Assembly: GCA_013297885.1 (NCBI GenBank)
Contig: JAAFIR010000002.1
Location: 124,001 to 188,000 of the forward strand
Source: Leptospirales bacterium
GTDB lineage: Bacteria; Spirochaetota; Leptospiria; Leptospirales; Leptospiraceae
Direction: 5' to 3'
Length of the DNA: 64,000 nucleotides
The notes under the pieces are model-generated. The model saw only the letters and a list, made by a program, of their open reading frames with translations, did no database searches and was not told where the DNA came from. Below are positions 1 to 9,681 of this stretch, piece after piece. Numbering within the stretch: the stretch's first letter is position 1; the number at the start of each line of letters is the position of its first letter. The translations under genes were made by a program, and so were the position numbers.

Positions 1-1762
<1,762 letters not shown>

Positions 1763-1840
1763 AAAATTCCTTTTTTTATCTAATTAAACAGATTATGATA
1801 TATTAGTTAAAAAAATCAAGGAAATAAATTACAGTTTTTT

Positions 1841-2920
1841 TCATTTTATTTTTAATTGAATAATTGAAATTGGGTTAACTAAAGCTCCATCTATTTTAAG
1901 TCCGAGATGCAAATGAGGTCCTGTGGACATACCAGTAGAACCAATTTTACCTATTAATGCTCCTGCTTTTACCATTTCACCTTCACGAATCAAAGTTTCA
2001 GATTGGTGCATGTATAATGAATAAATTTTACTTCCATGGTCTATTACAGTAAAAATACCTTCAAAATACATGGGTCTTGCAATTAAAACTTTTCCATCTT
2101 GAATTGCATAAATCGGATCACCTTTCGCTCCCCGTATATCAACACCGCCATGTGGTTTTCCTTTTTTGTTTAAGTAATTTCTTTTAGCCCAAAAATTACT
2201 TGTAATTTTTTTAATTTTTGCAGGAAGATTAAAATTATCTTTAAAAAAAATTTCATTATTAGATTCAAAAGCTTGTTTTTTTAATTTTTCACATTCTTCT
2301 ATAAATTTATAATCAGTTGTATCTTCTCCTTTTGATGGAGCAAATTTTTTTGGAAGTTTTAATTTTTCTGAAGATTTGGACTCATAAAATTCTGTTTTTG
2401 CAATTGCAATTGGACAAACTTTATAAGAAGAATTTTCTTCATTATTTCTAACTTCTAAATCATAAGTCCCTACTTTCATTTCAGGATTAATAGGAATAAA
2501 TGCAGAATAAACTTGGTTTACTAAATTTAAATTAATATCTTTACCTAACCATTTTAAATTTAATTTTTTGAGATTATTTGAAGAACTAGCTCCGTTTGAA
2601 TCAAATAATCGAACGAACATTACTTCACCTTGTTTAAATTCTCTTGCTCTAACTTTTAAAACAAAATCTTTTGACTCAAAAACTCTTTCATAATTGATAA
2701 TTTCTTTTGGCTTAGAATTTTCTTCTTGCTTTTCTTTCTCAATTGGTTTAGCTAATTTTTTTTCAGGTTCAATTTTTTTTGTTGGGTTTAATAAATGAGA
2801 TGCCACTAATTCAAGTTCCGGTTTATAAGGCTTACCTGTTATTTTTTCAATGAGCTTTTTAGTTCTTTTTTCATCTGCTTGAATGAGTAATAATGTAGTA
2901 AAAAATAAAAATAGTTTCAT
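1841..2920 (-). CDS. M23-family metallopeptidase (LytM-like), exported
   Basis: A 359-residue protein with a short N-terminal signal sequence, a charged Lys/Glu-rich linker, an uncharacterised beta-rich middle part (about 85-175) and a C-terminal M23 peptidase domain (about 235-355). Zinc ligands are visible as H257xxxD261 (HGGVDIRG) and H336-L-H338 (GPHLHLG). The family hydrolyses peptidoglycan cross-bridges or, when catalytic residues are lost, activates amidases; here the core ligands are present. I chose the ATG at 2920 because a GGAATTATTT stretch with a Shine-Dalgarno-like GGA precedes it; an in-frame TTG at 2932 would add four residues and cover that site. It probably functions in cell-wall remodelling in the periplasm. 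Confidence 0.88.
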   Translation of the reverse strand: MKLFLFFTTLLLIQADEKRTKKLIEKITGKPYKPELELVASHLLNPTKKIEPEKKLAKPIEKEKQEENSKPKEIINYERVFESKDFVLKVRAREFKQGEVMFVRLFDSNGASSSNNLKKLNLKWLGKDINLNLVNQVYSAFIPINPEMKVGTYDLEVRNNEENSSYKVCPIAIAKTEFYESKSSEKLKLPKKFAPSKGEDTTDYKFIEECEKLKKQAFESNNEIFFKDNFNLPAKIKKITSNFWAKRNYLNKKGKPHGGVDIRGAKGDPIYAIQDGKVLIARPMYFEGIFTVIDHGSKIYSLYMHQSETLIREGEMVKAGALIGKIGSTGMSTGPHLHLGLKIDGALVNPISIIQLKIK

Positions 2921-3364
2921 AAATAATTCCAAAAAGTAAATTTGTGGGTGTTATATTATGATTATCGAGTCTAGTAAAGTAAAAAATAATTTTAAATACA
3001 AAAAAGATTAGACGAATTGATAAAATTTGCACCAAATTAAATGAACTAGAGATAGTAATAACAAATAGACGATTTTTTAATTATAAATTATATCCTAAAT
3101 AATATCTTTTTCTTTTATTACAAGTTTTGTTAATACTTTTGAAAAATAAGAAATTTATTTTCAATTTTCAGTATTGCTAATTTCTAAAAACTACTCATCC
3201 AGTTCCAGCTTTTTCAATTAACATTGCAGATGTTTTAAATTCATCTCTACTATTCTTTAAGGTATCAAACCATTTAATTATTTCATTACTTGATTTTAAA
3301 ATTCCTTTATAATCAATATTTTGAATAAGTAGATTTAAATAATCTTTTGCATTATTTAAATTGA
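2921..3364. other. Gene-poor stretch with a possible minus-strand gene remnant
   Basis: No intact gene is seen. On the minus strand an open frame of roughly 55 codons ends at 3195 (it includes the peptide KWFDTLKNSRDEFKTSAM and ends EKAGTG). It has protein-like composition, but no start with a ribosome site and no recognised family, and its 5' end runs into the broken lipoprotein copy on the other strand. It could be the 3' remnant of a lost gene. The rest (2940-3190) is AT-rich with no visible feature. Confidence 0.25.
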
Positions 3365-3601
3365 TGTGTATCTGGTTGCTCAGATAGTATTTCTATAGGT
3401 GTAATTATACTAAGAGAATTTGCCGAGAATTTAGAGAGAGTTAATGTAGCCCAATGCAAACCACTTTTTGAAGATCAAGAAAATTTTCCTTACAGCGGAT
3501 GGAAAGAATGTGAATGTGTTGTTTTTGTTAAAATACTAGGTGGCAAAGAAGCTATTCATTCTAAAGTTGATCAAGCAATTTCAAATAAAAAGTACGAATA
3601 A
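3365..3601 (+). pseudogene. 3' fragment of a third lipoprotein paralogue
   Basis: 79 codons remain open from just after a TGA at 3362-3364 to a TAA at 3599-3601. The translation contains QCKPLFEDQENFPYSGW and ECECVVFVK, nearly identical to the C-terminal third of the two intact tandem paralogues at 4380 and 4919. The signal peptide and the first half are missing, so this is a truncated copy. It shows that the lipoprotein array was once larger and that recombination has deleted or replaced the 5' part. The HepT-MntA pair now lies between this fragment and the intact copies. Confidence 0.8.
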
Positions 3602-3645
3602 TTGGTGTTAAGTGGTAAGTTCAAAAGGACTACCTTTTGAAATAT

Positions 3646-3978
3646 TTATTTTAAATAATTTTGAATTTTAGTTTTTAAATCAGGAATGTCAATTTCTAAA
3701 ATTTCTGATAAAATACCAATATCAACAGAATCATAATTATGTGCGATTAAATTTCTTAAACCATAAGATTCTTCAACAGGTAAATTATTTCTTAATTCAA
3801 TGTTTTCAAGTTTATGTAGAGTTTCACCAATTTGTAAAACAAACATTAAAATTGCATTTAAACCTTCTAGGTCTTCTAACGCTTGGTCAATTCCAGAATG
3901 TTTATTAATTATAAATTCAATGTTCTGAATCATTCTATTGATGAATTCTAATTTTGCAGAATCAGAATTTTTAAACAT
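3646..3978 (-). CDS. hepT: HepT-like HEPN toxin (DUF86)
   Basis: A 110-residue all-helical protein with the HEPN RNase signature R75-N-L-I-A-H80-N-Y82, an exact RX4HXY motif. In characterised HepT-MntA modules the Arg/His pair is the ribonuclease centre and the Tyr two places after His is the site that MntA nucleotidylates to silence the toxin (established for the family). The gene overlaps the 3' end of mntA by 8 bp and lies downstream of it, the usual antitoxin-first order. All key residues are present, so the toxin is predicted to be functional. Likely roles are plasmid/island maintenance or phage defence. Confidence 0.85.
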   Translation of the reverse strand: MFKNSDSAKLEFINRMIQNIEFIINKHSGIDQALEDLEGLNAILMFVLQIGETLHKLENIELRNNLPVEESYGLRNLIAHNYDSVDIGILSEILEIDIPDLKTKIQNYLK

Positions 3979-4273
3979 AAATTACATCTTTTAAAATGTA
4001 CCTTTTTCCAATTTCACCTAAAAAATCTTGGTTTACTATATCAACTGGTTTTCCAAGGTTTTTTTGAAGAGATTCTTTAATTAGATTTAATTTATAAATT
4101 TTTTTAAAACCTTTTTCTTTAAAATTGATATTCAAATTGTATAAAATATCAATATCAGAATTCTCGTTTTCTTCTCCTCTCGCATAAGAGCCAAATATTC
4201 CTAGAATAATAAAACCTTCATAAAGGTATTTTTCTTTTAGTATAGAAATATTTTTTTGAAAAAAACTGTTCAT
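3971..4273 (-). CDS. mntA: MntA-like nucleotidyltransferase antitoxin
   Basis: A 100-residue minimal nucleotidyltransferase. The catalytic signature GSX10DXD is intact: G28-S29, then ten residues, then D40-I-D42 (GSYARGEENENSDIDIL). In this family the enzyme adds AMP units to the tyrosine of HepT, neutralising it. It overlaps hepT by 8 bp, which ensures coupled expression. The 106-bp space to the divergent lipoprotein gene probably contains the promoters of both. A second, decayed MntA-like C-terminus is found at 5462-5635. Confidence 0.87.
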   Translation of the reverse strand: MNSFFQKNISILKEKYLYEGFIILGIFGSYARGEENENSDIDILYNLNINFKEKGFKKIYKLNLIKESLQKNLGKPVDIVNQDFLGEIGKRYILKDVIYV

Positions 4274-4379
4274 AAAAGATATTTTTCATATTTAGAATAA
4301 AATTCAAATACTTTTTTCAAAAAAAAATCCTTGCAAAATTAATAAAATCAATTTAGCTAAAACAAAAAAGAGATAAAAC

Positions 4380-4916
4380 ATGAACATAAAAAAATATTTT
4401 ATACCAATAATCATTTTGTTACTTTTGATTCAATGCAAATCAGAGCAAAAAATTGATATTTATTCTTCCAACTTTAAAGAAGGCTGGGCAGGAGAGCCAA
4501 ATAATTTAACTCAAAAACCATTTGATTATTTTTATATGAAATCTACAGCTAGAGCTTCTGAGAAAGCAATCTACAAAAGAAGTAGTGAAATGATGAAATC
4601 AACATGCATTGATGCTGCCTTTACAGGTGTTAAAGGAAATTTATTAGGTAAACTTTATGGTGAGACAATAATTATTGGTTCTGATTTAGATACTGAACAA
4701 CAAGCTAATGTAATCGATTACAAAGAATTTTCTGAAGAATTAAGAAGTTTAAAAATAAAAGAATGTAAACCTCTTTTTGAAGATGAAGAAAATTTTCCAA
4801 ATAGCGGATGGAAAGAATGTGAATGTATTTTTTATATAAAAATTGATGGTGGTAGAGAAATAATTCATCAAAAGTTTATGAAGTTAGAACTTCAAGCAAA
4901 CAAAAAAAAGAGATAA
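4380..4916 (+). CDS. Lipoprotein, tandem paralogue 1
   Basis: A 178-residue predicted lipoprotein. The signal peptide has a long hydrophobic core (PIIILLLL) and a spirochaete-type lipobox ending LIQC19, so the mature protein would start at Cys19. The mature part has no recognised domain; it has paired cysteines and a conserved segment KPLFEDEENFPNSGWKECEC near the C-terminus. It is followed 2 bp later by a paralogue whose first 113 coding bases are identical. A third broken copy lies at 3365. A ribosome site AAAGAGAT precedes the ATG. Function unknown; probably exported to a membrane surface. Confidence 0.8.
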   Translation: MNIKKYFIPIIILLLLIQCKSEQKIDIYSSNFKEGWAGEPNNLTQKPFDYFYMKSTARASEKAIYKRSSEMMKSTCIDAAFTGVKGNLLGKLYGETIIIGSDLDTEQQANVIDYKEFSEELRSLKIKECKPLFEDEENFPNSGWKECECIFYIKIDGGREIIHQKFMKLELQANKKKR

Positions 4917-4918
4917 AC

Positions 4919-5031
4919 ATGAACATAAAAAAATATTTTATACCAATAATCATTTTGTTACTTTTGATTCAATGCAAATCAGAGCAAAAAATTGATATTT
5001 ATTCTTCCAACTTTAAAGAAGGCTGGGCAGG
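4919..5031 (+). repeat. 113-bp direct repeat shared with 4380-4492
   Basis: The first 113 bases of the two tandem lipoprotein genes match exactly at 4380-4492 and 4919-5031, and the AAAAGAGATAAA leader just upstream of each ATG is also almost the same. The two copies are 539 bp apart, a substrate for deletion or gene conversion. The sharp drop in identity right after codon 38 suggests conversion or duplication limited to the leader-encoding region. Confidence 0.9.
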
Positions 5032-5455
5032 TCATCCAGATAGTCCAAACAAAAAACCATTTGATTATTTTTATATGAAATCAGAAGGTCGAGCTTCAAA
5101 TAAGGCTATGAAAAGAAAGCCTGATCTTATGTGGCAAACAACTTGTATTGATCAAGCTGTTACAAAATCGAAAGGAGAATTATTCCGAAACTTATATTAT
5201 GAAACTATTTATTTAGAATCAGCTTGTCATGATGGTGAAGTAAATGGACCAATTCTAGTTAGGGAAATTCTTTATAAGTGGAGAGGATTAAATGTTAAGC
5301 AATGCAAACCCCTTTTTGAAGATCAAGAAAATTTTCCATACAGCGGATGGAATGAATGTGAATGTGTTGTTTTTGTAAAAATACCAGGTGGTGAGAAAAC
5401 TATTCAAGCTGAAGTAAAAGAAGTTTATGATAGATTTTATAAAAAAACCAAATAA
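4919..5455 (+). CDS. Lipoprotein, tandem paralogue 2
   Basis: A 178-residue lipoprotein, same length as the gene just upstream. The signal peptide, lipobox (LIQC) and first 38 residues are identical to paralogue 1; the middle (about 40-125) has diverged strongly; the C-terminal motif KPLFEDQENFPYSGW is again conserved. The ATG follows the upstream stop by 2 bp, so the pair is one transcript. This pattern of an identical 5' end, a variable middle and a conserved end is what recent duplication with diversifying exchange leaves. No function can be assigned. Confidence 0.8.
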   Translation: MNIKKYFIPIIILLLLIQCKSEQKIDIYSSNFKEGWAGHPDSPNKKPFDYFYMKSEGRASNKAMKRKPDLMWQTTCIDQAVTKSKGELFRNLYYETIYLESACHDGEVNGPILVREILYKWRGLNVKQCKPLFEDQENFPYSGWNECECVVFVKIPGGEKTIQAEVKEVYDRFYKKTK

Positions 5456-5461
5456 TTATTT

Positions 5462-5635
5462 TTAAACCATGATTTCAAATGGAATTACCTCTGATAAAAT
5501 TATATTCTTAAAATTTCCCTTTAAAGACTCTTCAGTAATTAAATCAGCTTTAGTCATAAATAATTCCTCTAATTTAAAAGATAAGTCCATATTCTCTAAA
5601 ATAGTTTTTTGTATAATTGGAATTGTTTGGAACAT
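5462..5635 (-). pseudogene. C-terminal remnant of an MntA-like nucleotidyltransferase
   Basis: An open frame of 57 codons whose translation (containing KADLITEESLKGNFK and IILSEVIPFEI) resembles the C-terminal end of minimal nucleotidyltransferases, where a K-VDLVT-x-ESL segment is followed by ILxEVI. The intact MntA at 3971 ends in the comparable PVDIVNQDFL...ILKDVIYV. The catalytic GSX10DXD part is absent and there is an in-frame stop shortly upstream, so it is a relic. No HepT partner is visible next to it. The resemblance is judged by eye only. Confidence 0.45.
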
Positions 5636-5690
5636 ATCTAAAAATTAAAGTTTGAATTTGATTTAAATTTTTCATATTCTGGGAGTTTAC

Positions 5691-5860
5691 GAGTTAGGGA
5701 TTGAAACGGTGTCAAAATTTTTTGAACCCTGAGTGGGAGTCGAAGGGAGAATAAAAAATTTTGACAAGAGTTGAAAGCCCGACCTTTTTTAAATGAAGAA
5801 TTAGAAATTTAGAATTGTGACTAAAAAATTATTTTATTCTTCATTTAAAAAAGGGAACTC
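5691..5860 (+). repeat. Three-way-junction element J1
   Basis: P1 is GAGTT 5691-5695 pairing with AACTC 5856-5860. The conserved strand AGGGATTGA follows. P2 has base AAC/GTT and a perfect 14-bp upper arm, TGTCAAAATTTTTT at 5710-5723 with 5753-5766. The conserved strand GAAAGCCCG precedes P3, whose 19-bp perfect arms are 5783-5801 and 5836-5854. J1 lies in the leader of the cobW-like gene in the sense orientation. It belongs to a GAGTT subfamily together with J4 and J5, all having TGAAGAA within P3. Confidence 0.85.
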
Positions 5861-5954
5861 CCGAATTTACAATTCTAAATTCATCACTCCCAAAAAGGTA
5901 CTGCAACTTAGTTGCAATTATAATAGAGTCAAAAAAATAGGATTAGAGGTTTTT

Positions 5955-7229
5955 ATGGATAAGAAATTACCTGTTACTGTTCTATCTGGATTTTTGGGAG
6001 CTGGAAAAACTACATTGCTCAATCATGTGCTGAACAATCGTGAAGGCAAAAAAGTTGCTGTTATTGTAAATGATATGAGTGAAGTAAATATTGATGCTAG
6101 TCTTGTTGCAAATGGTGGGGCAAGTCTTTCTCGCACAGATGAAAAATTAGTCGAGATGTCAAATGGCTGTATTTGTTGTACACTTCGTGAAGATTTACTT
6201 ATCGAAATAAAAAAATTAGCAGATGAAAATAAATTTGATTATTTATTAATTGAGTCCACAGGAATTTCAGAGCCTCTACCTGTTGCAGAAACTTTTACAT
6301 TTGAAGATGAAAATGGAATTTCACTTTCTCAGTTTGCAAAACTTGACACAATGGTAACTGTTGTGGACAGTTATAATTTTTTAAAAGATTATTCTAGTGT
6401 GCAGTCCTTAAAAGAATTAAACCAAGCAGCATCTGAAGAAGATGACAGAACAATTGTGGATTTATTAATCGAACAAATAGAATTTTGTGATATAATTTTA
6501 CTCAACAAAACTGACCTCATCACATCGGAAGAAAAAAAACGCCTCGGTGAAATTTTACATACCTTAAATCCAGATGCAGAAATTTTAGAATCCAGTTTTG
6601 GAAAAATTGGTTTAGAAAAAATTTTAAACACAGATAAATTTAATTTTGAAAAAGCATCAGCGGCTCCCGGTTGGTTAAAAGAAATGCGTGGGGAACATAT
6701 TCCTGAATCTGAAGAATATGGAATTTCTAGTTTTGTGTATAAAGCAAGAAGACCATTTCATCCTGATAGATTTTTTCATATTTTACAAACTGAATGGCAA
6801 GGTGTAATTCGCTCCAAAGGTTACTTTTGGTTAGCCACTCGAAATGAGTTCACGGGACTTTGGTCTCAAGCAGGAGCTGCATGTAGAAACCAAGCAATTG
6901 GAGTTTGGTGGGCTGCTGTTGAAAAAGAACATTGGCCAGAAGATGATGAAGATAGAAATTTTATTGAATCCATTTGGCAAGAACCGTTTGGTGATAGACG
7001 ACAAGAAATTGTTATCATTGGACAAAACCTAAACAAAGAAGCTATCACAACAATGTTTGATTCTTGTTTACTCACTGACAAAGAAATGGAACTTGGCGAA
7101 GAAGCATGGCAGGATTTTACAGATCCATTTCCAATGTGGTCATTAGCTTCTGATGAAGATGAAGAGTATGACGAAAAATATGATGATGAAGATTTTGAAG
7201 AAGAAGAAGTGGAGACAGTTATTAGATAA
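5955..7229 (+). CDS. CobW/COG0523-family GTP-dependent metallochaperone
   Basis: A 424-residue G3E-family GTPase. Walker A is GFLGAGKTT (residues 12-20), the family metal-binding motif C72-I-C-C75 lies in [13 protein letters not shown], and ESTGISEP (100-107) and LLNKTD are the other G3E motifs. The C-terminal CobW domain (about 265-390, with [16 protein letters not shown]) is followed by a tail of about 25 mostly acidic residues. The family delivers zinc or other metals to client proteins. The start is the ATG at 5955, preceded by AGAGG with a 5-nt spacer; upstream in-frame codons back to 5817 lie inside repeat J1 and are not real coding sequence. The gene stands alone between J1 and J2, which face inward, so it may behave as a cassette (inference). 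Confidence 0.88.
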   Translation: MDKKLPVTVLSGFLGAGKTTLLNHVLNNREGKKVAVIVNDMSEVNIDASLVANGGASLSRTDEKLVEMSNGCICCTLREDLLIEIKKLADENKFDYLLIESTGISEPLPVAETFTFEDENGISLSQFAKLDTMVTVVDSYNFLKDYSSVQSLKELNQAASEEDDRTIVDLLIEQIEFCDIILLNKTDLITSEEKKRLGEILHTLNPDAEILESSFGKIGLEKILNTDKFNFEKASAAPGWLKEMRGEHIPESEEYGISSFVYKARRPFHPDRFFHILQTEWQGVIRSKGYFWLATRNEFTGLWSQAGAACRNQAIGVWWAAVEKEHWPEDDEDRNFIESIWQEPFGDRRQEIVIIGQNLNKEAITTMFDSCLLTDKEMELGEEAWQDFTDPFPMWSLASDEDEEYDEKYDDEDFEEEEVETVIR

Positions 7230-7237
7230 TAGAACGG

Positions 7238-7366
7238 GCGAATCGGAATACTCAGATACTTCTGTTTTGCGATACTATCGTGTGGTGAGAGTATTCCGTC
7301 AGGCTTTCCTCTTCGGTCAAAAAATTTACTTCATAAATTTTTTGACCACGAGTCAATCCTTTTCGC
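7238..7366 (-). repeat. Three-way-junction element J2
   Basis: Read on the minus strand: P1 is GCGAA (7366-7362) with TTCGC (7242-7238); the conserved strand AAGGATTGA follows; the P2 base is CTC/GAG and its 14-bp perfect upper arms are 7334-7347 and 7315-7328; the strand GAAAGCCTG precedes P3, with 10-bp arms 7289-7298 and 7244-7253. It starts 8 bp after the cobW-like stop and is antisense to it. Just beyond, 7396-7404 and 7423-7431 form a TGAAGAATT inverted repeat like the J1-type P3, probably a remnant of another copy. Confidence 0.85.
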
Positions 7367-7463
7367 AGCTTCGCCTTGTGTAGTTGAAATCATACTGAAG
7401 AATTAAAATTTATACCTGTGAAAATTCTTCATTTTACATTCTTGAGCGGAGCGAAAGGAAACC

Positions 7464-7733
7464 ATGGATTCAACTAAAAAAGAAAAACGATTAAAACTAA
7501 TTTTGAATATAGGTTTTATAAATGGTTTGTTATGGATTAGTTTGTTTTTACTTTTTATTCTTAAAATTTTATTTATAAACAGTTCAAAATTTTCCTGTGA
7601 ATATAAAATTTATGCAAGGCAGAATCTCATGATTTATAACAAATACTCTCATCCAAACACAACTGGCTCTTGCCCTATATTAGAAAAAAATAACTTTATT
7701 TTAAAAAATGCTATAATGATTGAGCAGTTATAA
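7464..7733 (+). CDS. Small membrane protein of unknown function
   Basis: An 89-residue protein with a single strong transmembrane segment (about residues 13-37: ILNIGFINGLLWISLFLLFI) and a short C-terminal part with two Cys. The ATG is preceded by AAAGGAAA, a good ribosome site. It is followed 9 bp later by another small membrane protein. No family is recognised. The pair lies in the accessory patch between repeat J2 and a toxin-antitoxin remnant, so it may be horizontally acquired. Confidence 0.5.
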   Translation: MDSTKKEKRLKLILNIGFINGLLWISLFLLFILKILFINSSKFSCEYKIYARQNLMIYNKYSHPNTTGSCPILEKNNFILKNAIMIEQL

Positions 7734-7742
7734 CAATTATTT

Positions 7743-8060
7743 ATGTTAAAAATAATATTTATTATCTCATTAATTGGAGTTATTTCATTATCACTAACAA
7801 TTTACAGTTTAGTGATTTTGGGATATCAAGAATTGGTTAAAAAAATGGAGGATTCTTGTAAATTCTATCTTATATCTAAAGAAGGATTCGTATCTTGTAA
7901 ATCAATTCCTAAAATTTCAAATGAAAACTCCTCATCTTGTGATGATACTTTTTTTAAAGACAATCAATTTTGGATACAAGCTGTCGAGCGGAATAGAAAA
8001 AGGCTTCTAAAATCAGAATTAAATCTAGATAAAGAATTTTTAGAAAAATGTTTTGATTAG
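7743..8060 (+). CDS. Small membrane-anchored protein of unknown function
   Basis: A 105-residue protein with one N-terminal transmembrane segment (about 2-28) and a Cys-containing outer part (four Cys, at about 39, 53, 67 and 103). It closely follows the 89-residue membrane protein and shows the same plan, so the two are probably co-expressed and may have diverged from a common ancestor; sequence similarity is too weak to claim. Function unknown. Confidence 0.5.
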   Translation: MLKIIFIISLIGVISLSLTIYSLVILGYQELVKKMEDSCKFYLISKEGFVSCKSIPKISNENSSSCDDTFFKDNQFWIQAVERNRKRLLKSELNLDKEFLEKCFD

Positions 8061-8144
8061 AATTTTAAAAACAACAAAAAAAACTATATTGACCATGTAA
8101 TTACTTTAACTGCACATGAAAGAGAACAATATGAAAAAATCTGA
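8061..8144 (+). pseudogene. Possible BrnT toxin C-terminal remnant
   Basis: In the frame ending at the TGA 8142-8144 the translation ends ITLTAHEREQYEKI. BrnT ribonuclease toxins typically end in an ARxATxHERxxYE-type segment, and their gene normally sits directly upstream of brnA with a short overlap, exactly the position here. Everything upstream of about 8080 is lost, so at most some 20 codons survive. The match is short and judged by eye, but the location supports it. Confidence 0.4.
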
Positions 8145-8364
8145 AAAAAATATTGAAATGAAATCAGAGTATCATTTTTCAAATGGAATTCGTGGAAGAT
8201 TTTTTCAATCTAAAAAGAAAACTACAACCATCAGGCTCGATAATGATGTAATTCTTTTTTTTAAGAAAAAAGCCGAGGAAGATAAACAAGGTTATCAAAC
8301 TTTAGTAAACCTTGCTCTCCGAGAATACATGATAAATTCTTTTAAAAAAAAGCAGTTAAGATAA
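8131..8364 (+). CDS. BrnA/CopG-like antitoxin, apparently orphaned
   Basis: A 77-residue basic protein. The C-terminal half (TTTIRLDNDVILFFKKKAEEDKQGYQTLVNLALREYM) fits the ribbon-helix-helix DNA-binding fold of BrnA-type antitoxins: the VTLRLDxDVLxWFK and GYQTxINxxLRxY pattern. The family represses its own promoter and neutralises the BrnT RNase. No complete BrnT gene precedes it, only a short remnant. I prefer the ATG at 8131, with AAAGAGAA just upstream; the ATG at 8116 has no visible ribosome site. The 3' end overlaps the convergent maf gene by 9 bp. Confidence 0.65.
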   Translation: MKKSEKNIEMKSEYHFSNGIRGRFFQSKKKTTTIRLDNDVILFFKKKAEEDKQGYQTLVNLALREYMINSFKKKQLR

Positions 8365-8910
8365 AAAATGCTTAGACCAAAGATTATGTTTTTCAAAAAA
8401 TTTACGGATTGGAAAACCAAGCACATTAATATAAGAGCCTTGAAATGTTTTTACAGGCGAATCCAAATCTTGAATTCCATAAGACCCTGCTTTATCAAAT
8501 GGCTTCATCATGTTAATATAAAATTCTCTTTGAGCTTTTGACCATTTCCAAAAATGTACAAGAGTTTCATCATAATTAAAATAAATTTCTTTACCATCAT
8601 AAATTCCTAGTCCTGAATAAACGGAATGAGTATTATTATCTAGAAGGGATAAAATTTCATTTGCTCGAGAAAAATCTTTTGGTTTATGTAAAATTTGATT
8701 TTGAAAAACTACAATTGTATCTGAGCTAATTAAAATTCCTTGTTCCCATTTTTCTTTTTCTAATTTTGAAATTGTAACTCTTTCCAAATATTTTAAAGGT
8801 TTTTCAATTTGCTCAGACTCATCAATCGATGAAGGAGAAATTTTGAATGTTAATCCAAGTGATTCCAAAATTTCTTTTCTTCTTGGAGAAGCAGATTTTA
8901 AAATTATCAT
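8356..8910 (-). CDS. maf: Maf-like nucleotide pyrophosphatase
   Basis: A 184-residue protein of the normal Maf length. The N-terminal SASPRRKEIL, the central ISSDTIV (catalytic Asp region) and the KPFDKAGSYGIQ motif are all present. The family hydrolyses canonical (dTTP/UTP/CTP) or modified nucleoside triphosphates to the monophosphate and pyrophosphate, acting in housecleaning and division arrest. The substrate subgroup cannot be set with certainty from sequence alone. It is separated from the upstream MORN gene by the degenerate repeat J3. Confidence 0.9.
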   Translation of the reverse strand: MIILKSASPRRKEILESLGLTFKISPSSIDESEQIEKPLKYLERVTISKLEKEKWEQGILISSDTIVVFQNQILHKPKDFSRANEILSLLDNNTHSVYSGLGIYDGKEIYFNYDETLVHFWKWSKAQREFYINMMKPFDKAGSYGIQDLDSPVKTFQGSYINVLGFPIRKFFEKHNLWSKHFLS

Positions 8911-8960
8911 TTAACAAAGATTTTTTGAAAATAAACCATGTCTATTTATATAATTTTTTG

Positions 8961-9057
8961 TGCGGTTCTTCTTAAACTCAGACCGTGCTTTTCGCTTCAA
9001 TTCCAAATTCATTTAACTGCATCACAACACACTACATCAGGATTTCCGCTACAATCA
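8961..9057 (-). repeat. Degenerate three-way-junction element J3
   Basis: On the minus strand it contains GATTGTAGCG followed about 60 bp later by GAAAAGCACGGT, matching the two conserved strands of the J family (closest to J7 and J4, which also have GATTGTAG). P1 and P3 cannot be formed well and the P2 arm is imperfect, so this is probably an old decayed copy. It lies between the MORN gene and maf. Confidence 0.5.
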
Positions 9058-9075
9058 TAAAAGAGAATTTATTAT

Positions 9076-9681
9076 TTAATTTAATTCTTTATCTTCTTTA
9101 AATCTTTTTTCGATTATTTTTCCATCAGGATAGATAAATTTTGCAGGACCATTTTTTTGACCCTTAAAAAAACCAGATTGGATTTTGTACTCTGAAGTTT
9201 GTAGCACACCTTCACCATGTGGAAGTCCTTCAAACATTTGCCCTTCATAAATATTTCCATTTTTATAAAAAATTTTTCCAACCCCATGTGCTTTGTAGTT
9301 ATCCAGTTCCCCTTCGTAAAAGTCTCCAGTGATATAAACTAATTTTCCATTTCCCATTTTACAAGATTCAGATAGACAAACAGTTTGGTTTAAGCGAATT
9401 GTTCCCCAAAAAATACAAATTAGTGCTGCAAGAGAAAAACTAAGTACAGGATGCTCTTCAAGATAAGATAACTTAAAAAGTTTTTTTAAAATAAAAATCA
9501 GAATAAATGCAAAAATAATCTGAGTTAAGTATGTTCCTAAAATCAGTTTAAACCATATAGCAGTGCCTAAAATTGTAGAATAAGGCATAAAAGATGAAAA
9601 AAGTTTAAATTGATTGATTAAAAAAATAATAACTGTGCTTATAATCAAAAAACTTACAAATGAATATATTATTTTTTTCAT
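9076..9681 (-). CDS. MORN-repeat membrane protein
   Basis: A 201-residue protein with about three transmembrane segments in the first 100 residues (near 6-24, 46-66 and 80-97), followed by MORN-type repeats (GDFYEGELDNYKAHGVGK, GNIYEGQMFEGLPHGEG and a weaker third with SGFFKGQKNGPAKF). MORN repeats usually bind lipid or proteins. The ATG overlaps the stop of the ABC-F gene (ATGA), so it is the last gene of a three-gene operon. A specific function is not known. Confidence 0.75.
   Translation of the reverse strand: MKKIIYSFVSFLIISTVIIFLINQFKLFSSFMPYSTILGTAIWFKLILGTYLTQIIFAFILIFILKKLFKLSYLEEHPVLSFSLAALICIFWGTIRLNQTVCLSESCKMGNGKLVYITGDFYEGELDNYKAHGVGKIFYKNGNIYEGQMFEGLPHGEGVLQTSEYKIQSGFFKGQKNGPAKFIYPDGKIIEKRFKEDKELN

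Noticed and set aside
5696..5708. CRISPR-repeat-like GGGATTGAAAC in the J elements
   Set aside because: CRISPR repeats often end in ATTGAAAC, but here copies are single, thousands of bases apart, in both orientations, with no spacers and no cas genes.
5691..5860. J1 as a metal riboswitch for the cobW-like gene
   Set aside because: The same structure occurs beside many unrelated genes and often antisense or downstream, so gene-specific ligand control is unlikely.
5817..5954. 46-residue N-terminal extension of the CobW-like protein
   Set aside because: It lies partly inside repeat J1, has no family similarity, and the ATG at 5955 has a clear AGAGG site right before [20 protein letters not shown].
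7153..7383. Open frame across the 3' end of the cobW-like gene
   Set aside because: It is out of frame in the acidic tail and continues into repeat J2.
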